From NCBI GenBank assembly GCA_964426545.1, contig CAYRQP010000007.1, forward strand, positions 1-64,000: a stretch of DNA of 64,000 bases, written 5' to 3'. Positions 22,973 through 32,084 of the stretch are shown piece by piece (the first letter of the stretch is position 1; every line of letters starts with the position of its first letter). The position numbers and the translations under genes were made by a program. The DNA is from CAYRQP01 sp964426545. Its GTDB lineage: Bacteria > Fermentibacterota > Fermentibacteria > Fermentibacterales > JCC-6. The notes below the pieces were generated by a model. That model did not search any database and had not been told where the DNA came from. It saw only the letters and a program-made list of their open reading frames with translations.

Positions 22973-24481
22973 TTATAGTTTCTTTTCGCTTTGGGATTGC
23001 GGAAATTCAGGATAGAGTTTCTTCATGCATTCGGGGCAGATACTGTGCGAGAAGTCGGCATCGGTATGTTTCTGAATATAGACATCCACATTATCCCAAA
23101 AACCACCATCGTCGCGAATTTTCTTGCAGTTGGCACAAATGGGGATAAGGCCGGTAAGTGTCTTTATCTCCTGTATGGAAGCTCGCAGTACTGCGATAAG
23201 GTCTTCCTTTTCCTTTACGACTTCTTTCTGCTTTGTTATGTCTCTTACGGTAGCCTGCAGGAACACACCATCGGAAAAATCCACCCGTGTAAGCAGGACT
23301 GTTGCAGGGAAGGCGGCACCGTCTTTCTTCTTATGCATCCATTCGAAGAAGTTGGAACCGCTCTTCATGGCTATTTCAATCATTTCCTTTGCTTTTATTT
23401 CAGACGGCTGTCCGTCAGGCTGTGTTTCCGGTGACAGAACCCAGGGTTCCAATGAAATGAACTCCTTCACGCTGTTCACATTGAACATCTCCAGTATTGC
23501 AGGATTGCCTGAAGAAAATTTCCATTCCGGAGGGGCAAGAGTCATTATGGCATCTTTGGAAGAATCGAATAGTTTTCTGTAGCGTTCTTCGCTTTCCTTC
23601 AGGGCTTTCAGCGCCATTTTCTCCTTTGTGATATTTCTTCCTGTACCGAAGAAGTAATCGAATTCACCATCTTCCTTCAGAATAGGTCTTCCGTGCCATT
23701 CGACAAGAAGTATATCTCCATATTTAGTCAAGAGTTTATTCTCATTGAATGTGGGTTTCCCCTGCTTAATCAGATACTTGAAAACACGCCGTACATTCTC
23801 GCGGTTTTCTTCCGGAATAAAAGTTTCGATGTAATCCAGCCCCGTCACTTCCTCCTGGGTATAACCAACAGCATTCAGCATAGAGTCGTTCATCATGGTA
23901 ATTTTGCTGTCAGCGCCTATACTGACTATGAAGGACGGCGAGGTATTGATAAGCGTATCGCGAAAAACCTGTTCCTGCCTGCTTTTGATTTCAGCCTGTC
24001 TCTTTTTGGTGATATCTTCAGCAGTGCAGATGATATATTCCACATCTCCTGCTTCATTCAGCTTGGGCATTCTTGTTATGTGCAAAAGGCGGGATTCGTC
24101 TACAGCATTATCGACCCATTTTTCATTTTCAGCAGGCTGTCCTGATTTGAATACTTTCAGATTGTCTTCCGAGCAGGTACTCCCAACATGATTAGAAAGA
24201 AAGCTGCTTACTGTCTTGAACTGCAGGTCTTCCTTATTCCGTCCCTTGAATTCCGCGTGAGCCTTGTTTACTCTTCCATAGGTATCCGGAGCAGTAACAA
24301 ACCATATCTGCAGGGAGATGGAATCGAGCAGGATGTCCTGATCCCTGATTAACCGGCTCGAATAATCTGCACAGGATTCGATTTCTTCTACAATATTCAA
24401 GAATCTTGGCAGGTTATCAGAAGTGATGTCTTCTGAAAGTAAATTCTTGAGTTTATTCAGAACATCTTGTGAATTTTCCAT
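22973..24481 (-). CDS. Multi-PAS sensor protein with C-terminal zinc-type domain
   Basis: A 502-residue soluble protein with three PAS domains (about 50-155, 165-285 and 295-415), each ending in the PAC-like D-I-T-K motif (AEDITKKRQ, GRNITKEK, VRDITKQK). A short coiled coil is followed by a ~55-residue tail TGLIPICANCKKIRDD...SHSICPECMKKLYPE, with C449, C452, C482 and C485 as a probable zinc site. This tail is common behind PAS or receiver domains in environmental bacteria. No kinase, GGDEF or DNA-binding output domain is present, so it probably acts through a partner. It lies between the two C25 protease genes. Confidence 0.85.
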   Translation of the reverse strand: MENSQDVLNKLKNLLSEDITSDNLPRFLNIVEEIESCADYSSRLIRDQDILLDSISLQIWFVTAPDTYGRVNKAHAEFKGRNKEDLQFKTVSSFLSNHVGSTCSEDNLKVFKSGQPAENEKWVDNAVDESRLLHITRMPKLNEAGDVEYIICTAEDITKKRQAEIKSRQEQVFRDTLINTSPSFIVSIGADSKITMMNDSMLNAVGYTQEEVTGLDYIETFIPEENRENVRRVFKYLIKQGKPTFNENKLLTKYGDILLVEWHGRPILKEDGEFDYFFGTGRNITKEKMALKALKESEERYRKLFDSSKDAIMTLAPPEWKFSSGNPAILEMFNVNSVKEFISLEPWVLSPETQPDGQPSEIKAKEMIEIAMKSGSNFFEWMHKKKDGAAFPATVLLTRVDFSDGVFLQATVRDITKQKEVVKEKEDLIAVLRASIQEIKTLTGLIPICANCKKIRDDGGFWDNVDVYIQKHTDADFSHSICPECMKKLYPEFPQSQSEKKL

Positions 24482-24552
24482 AAATCACCAATCATATAGA
24501 ATAGATAAGTAAATAATATAGTATTTGAAGTTCTATGAAAAGGGGCAGAAAA

Positions 24553-26604
24553 CTATCTCAAAATCAGGAAGTGCCTGCTCGTTAAAGTCTCGTGTGTTTT
24601 AAGGACAGCGGTATAGCATCCATTCGGAAGTGGCGAGCCATCATCATTATTGCAATCGAAAGAAATACTGCTTTCTCCGGCTGGAAACAGATTGTCAGTC
24701 AGAGTGACTATTTTTCTTCCTGAAATATCATATATGGATAGATTTCCCCGGATCGGACCGGGCATATTCAAGGTCAATGTACAATTATTCTGCGCAGGAT
24801 TTGGGAAAGGAGGGTACAATCGCACGGATGAGAGAAAACCGCTCTCATATCCAATACCGGTCTGTCCGGCTGCAAACAGTACGGCAGGGTCGCCAAGAAA
24901 ATTATTCTCCTGTATCACCCAGTCGAGCAGAGGAACCCCGGGTGTAAAATACACAATGTCTTTTGCGAAAGCCTGTGCAACACCGAGTTCATTCTGATTA
25001 TATATGAAAAGTTGTTCTGCAAAACGGATCTCCAGCCATTCAGACGGCCCCGTAGATGGTGGAGTTCCCCATCCGTAACTGGAATTGAACATTACAGCGA
25101 TAGCGCCGCCGTCGGGCCAGATCATTAGCCGTTCTGCAATGCATCCGATATTTGTGAGTTCTCCCGGCATGCATGCGATGGAATGAAATACAGATAATGC
25201 ATCGTAATTATCAAGTTCGGTATAGTTGCTATTGCTGATGATATCAGTCGGCGGATTGTAATACCAGTAAACACCGCTAGAACCGCCGTGCCCCTGGGGT
25301 GCTATATAAGAAGCCCCGATGTTCAGGAGATGTATCTGGTTTGAGGGATGCCAGGCTTCGGTTTCATATAATTTTCTAACAACCCAGTTTTCAGGGATTC
25401 GCTCAGCAATGCTGTCACTGACAAAACTGCCCCAGTAGTCGGAGTCGGGCCAGAGTCCTGCACCCGGAAGAATGGCGGTTGTTCTCCACATACCTGCGGG
25501 AGAACTGGTTTCATAGTGGATTGTCTTCTCAACCATGTTGCTTATGAAGCTCGGAACATCGGAGCTAAACCTGCCTACGAAAATATCGGTGCAGTAGTCT
25601 ATTCCATCGCTTCGTTCTCCGTATAGGTGGTCACCGTCGAGGTCCCACGAACCATCGAGGTCTGCATAATACTGGTCTGTCACATTATTGAGCAGATTCT
25701 CACCCACAAGAAGCGAAGAAATCCGTGTGGTCTCACCGTAGTCACCCACTATGAGTGCATATATGAGTCCGTGATTGTAATAGGCATCTCTCAGGAAGTT
25801 TCGAATCTGTTCCTGAGTGTCATATCCCGTGTAATTTGCGTATATCCAATCGAGACTGACAAATTCAGCGGAACCCGCAGTTACGGTTCTATGATCAACC
25901 AATGGCTGAAGTTCGTCTTCCATGTCAGGAGCACCAATCACTACCCAGCTTGCCCAGGTATCTCTGCAGTCACGCTGCAGGGGGGCGGAGGTTTCGAGCA
26001 TTTCGGGGTTGGAAACTATATTCACAAGGCCGTTAAGAGCGGTGTCTATCTGCTTTTCAGTCAGGGTAAGACGGGGAATCGAAGAAGATGAAATGTACTC
26101 AACAGTTATCTGTGCGGAAGTGATGACAGAAATGCTGCTTGCCAAAGGGAAGTATTTGATAGGTACAAAACAGAAACTACCAAGACGGAATCCCGTTCGA
26201 TTAGAAGTATTCATCCCGACAGCGGAGTTTTCGGGGAAACAGCTATTCGAGAAGTAAACCGAAGATCTCTGTAAAACGGGCTGAGACTGGCTGAGTATTC
26301 TATAATGAACGGGGGGAATGTCGTAGGATCCTTCGAGCTGTACTTCTTCTATGATGTCGACTGATATGTGAGAGATCACCGTTCCCTGTGGAAGAACGAA
26401 CCTGTATGGGATACCTTCGAGGAGCGGGTCGCCCTCTTCGAAAACCGAAACACCGCCTGGGATAGAAAGAGCGTCCATTCCCTGCCATTTAGAAAAACAC
26501 AAATCATCCGGATTCATCTGAAAGTCGAAAACAATTTCGTCTGCATGAGAGAAAGAAAAGAAAAGTAGAAGAAGAAGGAAAAAGGAAGGGGTTATTGATT
26601 TGAT
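24553..26604 (-). CDS. Gingipain-like C25 cysteine protease with sorting domain (copy 2), non-standard start
   Basis: The catalytic domain carries His in APQGHGGSSGVYWY and Cys in HSIACMPG, and the C-terminal sorting domain ends ISGRKIVTLTDNLFPAGESS...PLPNGCYTAVL. The only ATG (26517) lies after the signal peptide. Upstream in frame, codons encode KSITPSFFLLLLLFFSFSHA (a good signal peptide) and DEIVFDFQ, which aligns with the mature start ETTIDFN of copy 1. No ATG, GTG or TTG precedes it; ATC 26604 or ATT 26607/26610, overlapping the end of gmd, are the candidates. ATC 26604 was taken (683 residues). Start by coupling to gmd translation is likely. Confidence 0.85.
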   Translation of the reverse strand: MKSITPSFFLLLLLFFSFSHADEIVFDFQMNPDDLCFSKWQGMDALSIPGGVSVFEEGDPLLEGIPYRFVLPQGTVISHISVDIIEEVQLEGSYDIPPVHYRILSQSQPVLQRSSVYFSNSCFPENSAVGMNTSNRTGFRLGSFCFVPIKYFPLASSISVITSAQITVEYISSSSIPRLTLTEKQIDTALNGLVNIVSNPEMLETSAPLQRDCRDTWASWVVIGAPDMEDELQPLVDHRTVTAGSAEFVSLDWIYANYTGYDTQEQIRNFLRDAYYNHGLIYALIVGDYGETTRISSLLVGENLLNNVTDQYYADLDGSWDLDGDHLYGERSDGIDYCTDIFVGRFSSDVPSFISNMVEKTIHYETSSPAGMWRTTAILPGAGLWPDSDYWGSFVSDSIAERIPENWVVRKLYETEAWHPSNQIHLLNIGASYIAPQGHGGSSGVYWYYNPPTDIISNSNYTELDNYDALSVFHSIACMPGELTNIGCIAERLMIWPDGGAIAVMFNSSYGWGTPPSTGPSEWLEIRFAEQLFIYNQNELGVAQAFAKDIVYFTPGVPLLDWVIQENNFLGDPAVLFAAGQTGIGYESGFLSSVRLYPPFPNPAQNNCTLTLNMPGPIRGNLSIYDISGRKIVTLTDNLFPAGESSISFDCNNDDGSPLPNGCYTAVLKTHETLTSRHFLILR

Positions 26605-27578
26605 AATAATCTCATCTCGTGGTCGACCATTTCAGCAATGAGTTCTTCAAAGGAGATTTCCGGCTCCCATCCGAGCAGTTCTTTTGCTTTCGATGCATCT
26701 CCCTGCAGAAAATCGACTTCCGTGGGGCGGAAATATTTTGGATTGACCGTTACATAATCTTCCCAGTTGAGTTCGACGCGCCCGAAGGCAAACTCCAGAA
26801 GTTCGCGGATTGTATGAGTGACCCCTGTTGCAATAACAAAATCGTCACCTTTATCCAGCTGGAGCATCAGATGCATGGCTTTCACAAAGTCCTTTGCATG
26901 TCCCCAGTCGCGTTTTGCATCGAGGTTTCCCAAAGCAAGGTTTTTCTGCATTCCCATTTTTATCCGTGCTGCGGCAATTGCTATCTTGCGAGTTACGAAA
27001 TTCTTACCGCGTCGGGGGGACTCGTGATTGAAAAGAATACCGCTCGAAGCGTGAAGGTCGTATCCCTCCCGGTAATTGATCACCATCCAATGTGAATAGA
27101 GTTTTGCGGCGGCATAAGGACTCTGAGGGCGGAAAGGAGTATCTTCGTTCTGTGGAGCGGGTGATGAGCCGAACATCTCGCTTGTGGATGCCTGATAAAA
27201 TCTGCATTCACCGGCCAGACCGACTTCTCTGATGGCATCGAGAAGTCGCGCAACACCTATTGCATCGACATCTCCCGTATACTCCGGCATATCGAAGGAA
27301 ATTCTGACGTGACTTTGGGCTGCAAGGTTGTAGACCTCATCCGGTGCTATCTTCTCTAAAATACGGTTGAGCCCGCTGCTGTCAGTCATATCACCGTAAT
27401 GAAGAAAAAGGGTATTGCCGTAGATGTCGGTATCCTGTATCAGGTGTTCGAGGCGCTGTCTGTTGAAACTGCTTGCTCTTCTGACGATTCCGTGAACTTC
27501 ATAATTCTGTTTAAGAAGCAGTTCTGTAAGATATGAACCGTCCTGCCCGGTAATTCCGGTGATGAGTGCTTTTTTCAT
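26592..27578 (-). CDS. gmd: GDP-mannose 4,6-dehydratase
   Basis: A 328-residue extended short-chain dehydrogenase. Diagnostic motifs are ALITGITGQDGSYLTELLL, VHGIVRRASSFNRQR, YNLAAQSHVRISF, the catalytic ASTSEMFG with YAAAKLY (Y-x3-K) and FNHESPRRGKNFVTRKI. It converts GDP-mannose to GDP-4-keto-6-deoxymannose, the precursor of fucose, rhamnose or perosamine units. ATG follows AAGGAAG. Its stop codon lies inside the predicted start region of the downstream protease gene. Confidence 0.97.
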   Translation of the reverse strand: MKKALITGITGQDGSYLTELLLKQNYEVHGIVRRASSFNRQRLEHLIQDTDIYGNTLFLHYGDMTDSSGLNRILEKIAPDEVYNLAAQSHVRISFDMPEYTGDVDAIGVARLLDAIREVGLAGECRFYQASTSEMFGSSPAPQNEDTPFRPQSPYAAAKLYSHWMVINYREGYDLHASSGILFNHESPRRGKNFVTRKIAIAAARIKMGMQKNLALGNLDAKRDWGHAKDFVKAMHLMLQLDKGDDFVIATGVTHTIRELLEFAFGRVELNWEDYVTVNPKYFRPTEVDFLQGDASKAKELLGWEPEISFEELIAEMVDHEMRLLSNQ

Positions 27579-27594
27579 GGACTTCCTTAGTAAC

Positions 27595-27619
27595 AGGACA
27601 CAACTAAAGTCATGTCCCT
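27595..27619. repeat. GGGACA-ended short palindrome
   Basis: AGGACACAACTAAAGTCATGTCCCT, an imperfect hairpin ending in GGACA/TGTCC between gmd and the large lipoprotein gene. The ends resemble the GGGGACA family at 3558, 14138 and 57292. Confidence 0.4.
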
Positions 27620-27625
27620 ACATAA

Positions 27626-30370
27626 TTACTTGTAGACGGAGACAGTACGGTCATAGTTGTTTGTCACGTATACAGCGTCTCCCGAAGGCAGTGAACAGAC
27701 ACTCCACGGGTAGTCACCGTAACCGCGGATTGTGCGGACAACTGTGTTATCAGAGAGGTCTATGACCCAGAGATCATCGAAAAGGCAACTGGTGACATAG
27801 AGATATTTACCGTCAGCAAGAACACAGATTCCCCGCAGTCCGCTCTCAAGAGTAATACTGGATACCGTATAGTTGGAAGTGTCGATGATTCCTACCCTGT
27901 CAGAACCCATTCGGGTTATATATACTTTTTCTCCATCGGGAGAAGAACACAGATTGAACGGTTCCAGCCCGAGGTTTACTGTCCTTATCATGCAGTGGTC
28001 GGTTGTTCTGATTACCGAGACATCGTCACTGTCGTAATTTGCGACATAAGCAACGTTCTTTCCGGGTACACTGCATATATTGACAGGGCTGTCACCTACA
28101 TCCACAGAAGCAACCACGCTGTTATCTGAAGTCTGTATGACCTGAACGGTTCCCGCATCACTCCGTGTAACATAAACATAGGCTCCGTCACGCACTGAAC
28201 AGATTCCCTGCGGAGTTCCCCCGACACTGATAGTCTTGACTATTTTGAAATCAGAAGTCCTGATAACCGAGACTGTTCCGGAATTATGGTTTGCCGTATA
28301 AAGATATTCCCCGCTCGGTACGGTACAGATCGCACGGGGTTCGCTCCCTACCATAACAGATGTTTCAACAGAATTGGTCAGGGTGTTTATGCGGGAAACC
28401 ATGTTTCTGGGATAAGTGGTTGTTGCATAAACATAATTGCCGTCAGGTGACGCACATATATCCTGCGGTGCAGCACTCAGGGTGACTGTGGCAATAAGGC
28501 TATCTGGATAGGGAGAACACCCGCCCCCGCTACCTGAAGCATAAACATCACTATTGTTTCGCGGTTCGAATTTCCACTCACCTGATGTATAGAAGAGGGG
28601 ACCCTTCCCTGTGAATAAAGTATCATCGATGGCAGGATTCCAGGAATATGAACCCATATCACCCATCATGCATTCTCCCGAACCGTCATCTAAAAGGCAG
28701 GGGGTTATATCAGTAACAATAGCCTCTTCCACTCGAACAAGCACAGATTCAAGACGTTCGGGATTGGAACCCTGTCCGATTTCATTTGTCAGAACAATGA
28801 TGGGGTCGGGAAGGTCTGCACCATAGGCAAGAAGTTCTACGGCGGTGATGTTCAGAAGTTCTGTCATGCCGTTCGTTTCATAGACTGTACCGGAAATGTT
28901 AATCACATCTCCCCGGTTGAGAGAAGATATCTGCGAACCGCGTACAGGAAGAGAACCCCATGCACCGCCATCCCTGTCACTCATTATCACGAGGTCTTCA
29001 CCCCAGTATTCTCCATAGCCCGTAGTTACAACTCCGGTTACAACAACTTCTTCACCCTCAAAAGGAGAGGATGGCTGCTGCCCCTGTATTTCATAACAGG
29101 AGTAGATGTCGCCACCGCCCCCACCGCTGCTGCCGCTTCCTTCTGCAATTGTCAGGTACCAGTCCATAAGGGTTGTATAGTAGTCACAAATCGTGTAGCC
29201 CAATACCGAAACCTGAAAACCAAGCCTTCCGGTAATTCCGGCATACAACTGCCAATAATATTCATACCAGTCCTGCGGTGAGTGGATGATTTCAACGAAA
29301 GGAGGGGGTCCGTCCCAGCCGCCGCCCATCTCAAGTTCACCCAGGAAACCAAGGTATGGCTCTGCCTCCATGTAAGGCCCCGCAATTCCATAGAAATCCA
29401 CAGAGACTCTCGGCTGCACATACCCGCGAATCTCGAATTTTGATGAACTTATCCATGTGGTAGGATGTGCATTCTGAGTTACGTTGAAGTCCCAGACGGA
29501 TGACCAGTATCCGTTATCATACTGGGCTCCAAGGGCAATATATGTATTATGGTCGAAACCAGTCGTGAGAATGTTATCCGAAATAGCATTTATCTCGAAA
29601 CCGGCATCGAATGAAAGGGTTACAACTTCCACAACGGGAAACCACCCTATCCACTGAATAAATACTTCGGTGTATGAGTAAAGGGTAGTGTCTGCACTGT
29701 AATTCAGGTTGCCGAGAAGTTCTGCCTTCAGGTCGACATCGAGGTCGAAATCCCCGCTGGCGATCGCATGAAACTCTTCAATCTCCCACCAGTCGATATC
29801 GAAACCAATGTCGAGACCGGGTTCGAAACTTACATACCCATGCGTGATAATCACAGATAGTTCAGCCCCGCCTATTTCCCCATCATAGAGAACAACACCC
29901 GAAAGGTCTAAACCGAAATCAGTGCTCGTGACACCGTCCATCGCTTCTATTCTTGTGTACTGGCTGTTCTTGCTTTTTCCGGGTGAGATGTAAAGTGTAG
30001 TATCGGCGGAACACTCCCGCACGGCATCGGTAAGGCGTGCGTCTGTGGTCTGATAAGTAATGGTACTTCCGCTTACAGACTTCGATGTTACCTTTCGAAG
30101 AAAACCGAAATACTCACTTGTGTATAAACTTGAAATAATGAAATCATCCACTTCTATATCCGGTGCATCTCCCGTAAACGAAACAACGACTTCGTCTTCC
30201 GTGACGCTTGTTATGCTGACATTGCCTATATGATCCAAGACTTTGGCGTTTGGGGAGAAGACAGGATCGCCCGTGTTTGAACTCTCTACCTCTTCTGGTT
30301 CTGTTACACAGCCGGCAAAGAGAAGGATAGAAAGACTAAAGAAAAGTATGAAAAATAACTTCCAACGCAT
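27626..30370 (-). CDS. Large lipoprotein with OB-fold and seven-bladed YVTN beta-propeller
   Basis: A 914-residue lipoprotein (lipobox LLFAGC), ATG 30370 five bases after GGAGG. The N-terminal half is beta-rich with no recognised family. A Gly/Ser linker near 450 leads to an OB-fold region (GEEVVVTGVVTTGYGE...RGDVINISGTVYETNGMTELLNI), of the kind seen in exported nucleases and surface proteins. After a second Gly linker comes a propeller of seven ~40-residue blades with YVYATTT/YLYTANH-type strands and VIRTSD repeats. Each blade has a Cys at the same place (DICASPDG, AICTVPSG, GICSVRDG, NICSVPG...). Probably a surface binding protein. Confidence 0.8.
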   Translation of the reverse strand: MRWKLFFILFFSLSILLFAGCVTEPEEVESSNTGDPVFSPNAKVLDHIGNVSITSVTEDEVVVSFTGDAPDIEVDDFIISSLYTSEYFGFLRKVTSKSVSGSTITYQTTDARLTDAVRECSADTTLYISPGKSKNSQYTRIEAMDGVTSTDFGLDLSGVVLYDGEIGGAELSVIITHGYVSFEPGLDIGFDIDWWEIEEFHAIASGDFDLDVDLKAELLGNLNYSADTTLYSYTEVFIQWIGWFPVVEVVTLSFDAGFEINAISDNILTTGFDHNTYIALGAQYDNGYWSSVWDFNVTQNAHPTTWISSSKFEIRGYVQPRVSVDFYGIAGPYMEAEPYLGFLGELEMGGGWDGPPPFVEIIHSPQDWYEYYWQLYAGITGRLGFQVSVLGYTICDYYTTLMDWYLTIAEGSGSSGGGGGDIYSCYEIQGQQPSSPFEGEEVVVTGVVTTGYGEYWGEDLVIMSDRDGGAWGSLPVRGSQISSLNRGDVINISGTVYETNGMTELLNITAVELLAYGADLPDPIIVLTNEIGQGSNPERLESVLVRVEEAIVTDITPCLLDDGSGECMMGDMGSYSWNPAIDDTLFTGKGPLFYTSGEWKFEPRNNSDVYASGSGGGCSPYPDSLIATVTLSAAPQDICASPDGNYVYATTTYPRNMVSRINTLTNSVETSVMVGSEPRAICTVPSGEYLYTANHNSGTVSVIRTSDFKIVKTISVGGTPQGICSVRDGAYVYVTRSDAGTVQVIQTSDNSVVASVDVGDSPVNICSVPGKNVAYVANYDSDDVSVIRTTDHCMIRTVNLGLEPFNLCSSPDGEKVYITRMGSDRVGIIDTSNYTVSSITLESGLRGICVLADGKYLYVTSCLFDDLWVIDLSDNTVVRTIRGYGDYPWSVCSLPSGDAVYVTNNYDRTVSVYK

Positions 30371-30438
30371 ACACACCTCCACATTAATAATTACATTATC
30401 ATTATACTTACTAGCGTATGTAATAACAAGGTCAGAAA

Positions 30439-31848
30439 TTATTTTCTAAGAAATCGGACAGGTACTGAAATTAAGTTAAAAAACCACCTGCAGATCTTAG
30501 ATCTGTATTCCAGAAATTCCCGGATATCCCTGTATAGATAGTAAAGAGCTCTGGAAAGTGAACTGACACGGTAGACATTGAATTTGAAGAAGATTCTGTT
30601 TATCAGGATCCGGCGTTTTGAAAAACCGGGTAAATTCAGGAAAGACTGATGAAAATAATTATATACATCATCTCCTATAGACGGATATCCTTTCTCTACA
30701 CAATAATCTCCCAATTCGGTCCCCGGGTATGGGAAGAAGATAGCAATCTGTGATTTGTCCGGTTGAATAATCCGGTTTAAACGGATTGTTCTCTTAAAGG
30801 CAGATATTGTTTCTCCCGGGATTCCAATCATGTTAAAAGAATATCGTTGAATGCCGCATTTCTTTGCAAGGTGGAATGCTTCAATGATCTGGGTATCGGT
30901 CATATGCCTGTTCAGGACTTCCTGCCTGATTTTCGGATCACCTGACTCGATGCCAATGTTCAATTGATAACATCCGGATTCCTTAAATAACTGAATACTC
31001 GATTCAGAGACTAACTCCGGTCTTGTATTACATCTATAAGCCGGAAGCGATTTTTCCTTAGAATACGCAGCAGCAAACTCCTTGAACCACTCTTGATTCT
31101 TATTGAAGGAATCATCATCAAAACGCAATGCCTGAGGCTTATAATTGCTGACTGTTTGAACGATTTCTTCGATAGCCTTATTCACCGAACGGCTGCGAAC
31201 GATTTTTCCTTTACCTGCTGTAAGTTCATTGTATGCTTTGTTGGAACAATATGTACACTGAAAAGGGCATCCGCGAGAGAACATAAAAGATGTTCCCAAA
31301 CCAGGGTTGTCAGGGAAGATATCCCGATTGGGGAAAGGCAGGTCATCCAAATTGCTGATTAAGGGTCTAATGTCATTCGTTATGATTTTTCTATTGGATT
31401 TAAACCAGAAATTCCGAACGGTCAGAAAATCCTCTCCGGATTCGATTCTGTCCGCCAGTTCCAAAAGAGCGTATTCTCCTTCGGCTCTGCATATTCCATC
31501 GAAAGAACTCTCAGGAGTATATGATTGAGGAAAAATAGAGCAGTGCATACCGCCTGCGAAAATTAGAGTGTCAAAATCCTGTTTTATCCTCTTCGCAAGA
31601 GAGTTTGAAAGTTCCCAGTAGTTCGAAACAATACTGAAACAGATCATCCGGGGGGCAAACGAGGAAATTTTTTCCTTAAGGGGTGAATATGAATCATCAT
31701 CAACTATAAATAATGATGTTTCGTATCCGGATTGTTCCAGTATTGCAGATAGACTGGCAATGCCATGATGATACTGCATCGGTTGTCCGATGTTCGGATA
31801 GATAAACAGTATTTTTGTATTTTTCTTTGCTGAAGAATTTTCAATCAT
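30439..31848 (-). CDS. B12-binding radical SAM protein
   Basis: A 469-residue protein. Residues 12-150 form a cobalamin-binding-like Rossmann domain (ILFIYPNIGQPMQYHHGIASLSAIL), residues about 180-400 the radical SAM core with the cluster motif CPFQCTYC (C-x3-C-x2-C) and the GxPGE-like MIGIPGET. The C-terminal 70 residues are basic and aromatic. Members methylate or rearrange unactivated carbons in lipids, sugars or cofactors. It begins the polysaccharide locus and faces the O-antigen ligase gene across a 236-base gap. ATG follows GGAGAT. Confidence 0.9.
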   Translation of the reverse strand: MIENSSAKKNTKILFIYPNIGQPMQYHHGIASLSAILEQSGYETSLFIVDDDSYSPLKEKISSFAPRMICFSIVSNYWELSNSLAKRIKQDFDTLIFAGGMHCSIFPQSYTPESSFDGICRAEGEYALLELADRIESGEDFLTVRNFWFKSNRKIITNDIRPLISNLDDLPFPNRDIFPDNPGLGTSFMFSRGCPFQCTYCSNKAYNELTAGKGKIVRSRSVNKAIEEIVQTVSNYKPQALRFDDDSFNKNQEWFKEFAAAYSKEKSLPAYRCNTRPELVSESSIQLFKESGCYQLNIGIESGDPKIRQEVLNRHMTDTQIIEAFHLAKKCGIQRYSFNMIGIPGETISAFKRTIRLNRIIQPDKSQIAIFFPYPGTELGDYCVEKGYPSIGDDVYNYFHQSFLNLPGFSKRRILINRIFFKFNVYRVSSLSRALYYLYRDIREFLEYRSKICRWFFNLISVPVRFLRK

Positions 31849-31956
31849 TGGTTATCTCCATTGAAGTTTTGTTTATTTGTATCAGTGAAGTGTTTAACAT
31901 AAGAGTATATTCTCAAAGTCATCGCAGTCAAGTCGTATTGATACAGAAAAGAGAAC

Positions 31957-32046
31957 ATGTCGAATTTCGTTATATTTCTTATAATCCTATTCATAATCGG
32001 AATACGCAACACTACAGAGTTTACTTCTCAGGAAGGGAAATATTGA
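31957..32046 (+). CDS. Possible 29-residue single-helix membrane peptide
   Basis: In the gap of 236 bases between the radical SAM and ligase genes a short frame begins ATG after AAAGAG and encodes MSNFVIFLIILFIIGIRNTT followed by EFTSQEGKY. Half of it is one hydrophobic helix. There is no homology evidence; it could be chance in AT-rich DNA. A small CGGT-TCCT-ACCG hairpin follows at about 32053-32064. The remainder of the gap shows no other signal. Confidence 0.25.
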   Translation: MSNFVIFLIILFIIGIRNTTEFTSQEGKY

Positions 32047-32084
32047 CTTGTATCGGTTCCTACCGACAATAAGAAAATAAAATA

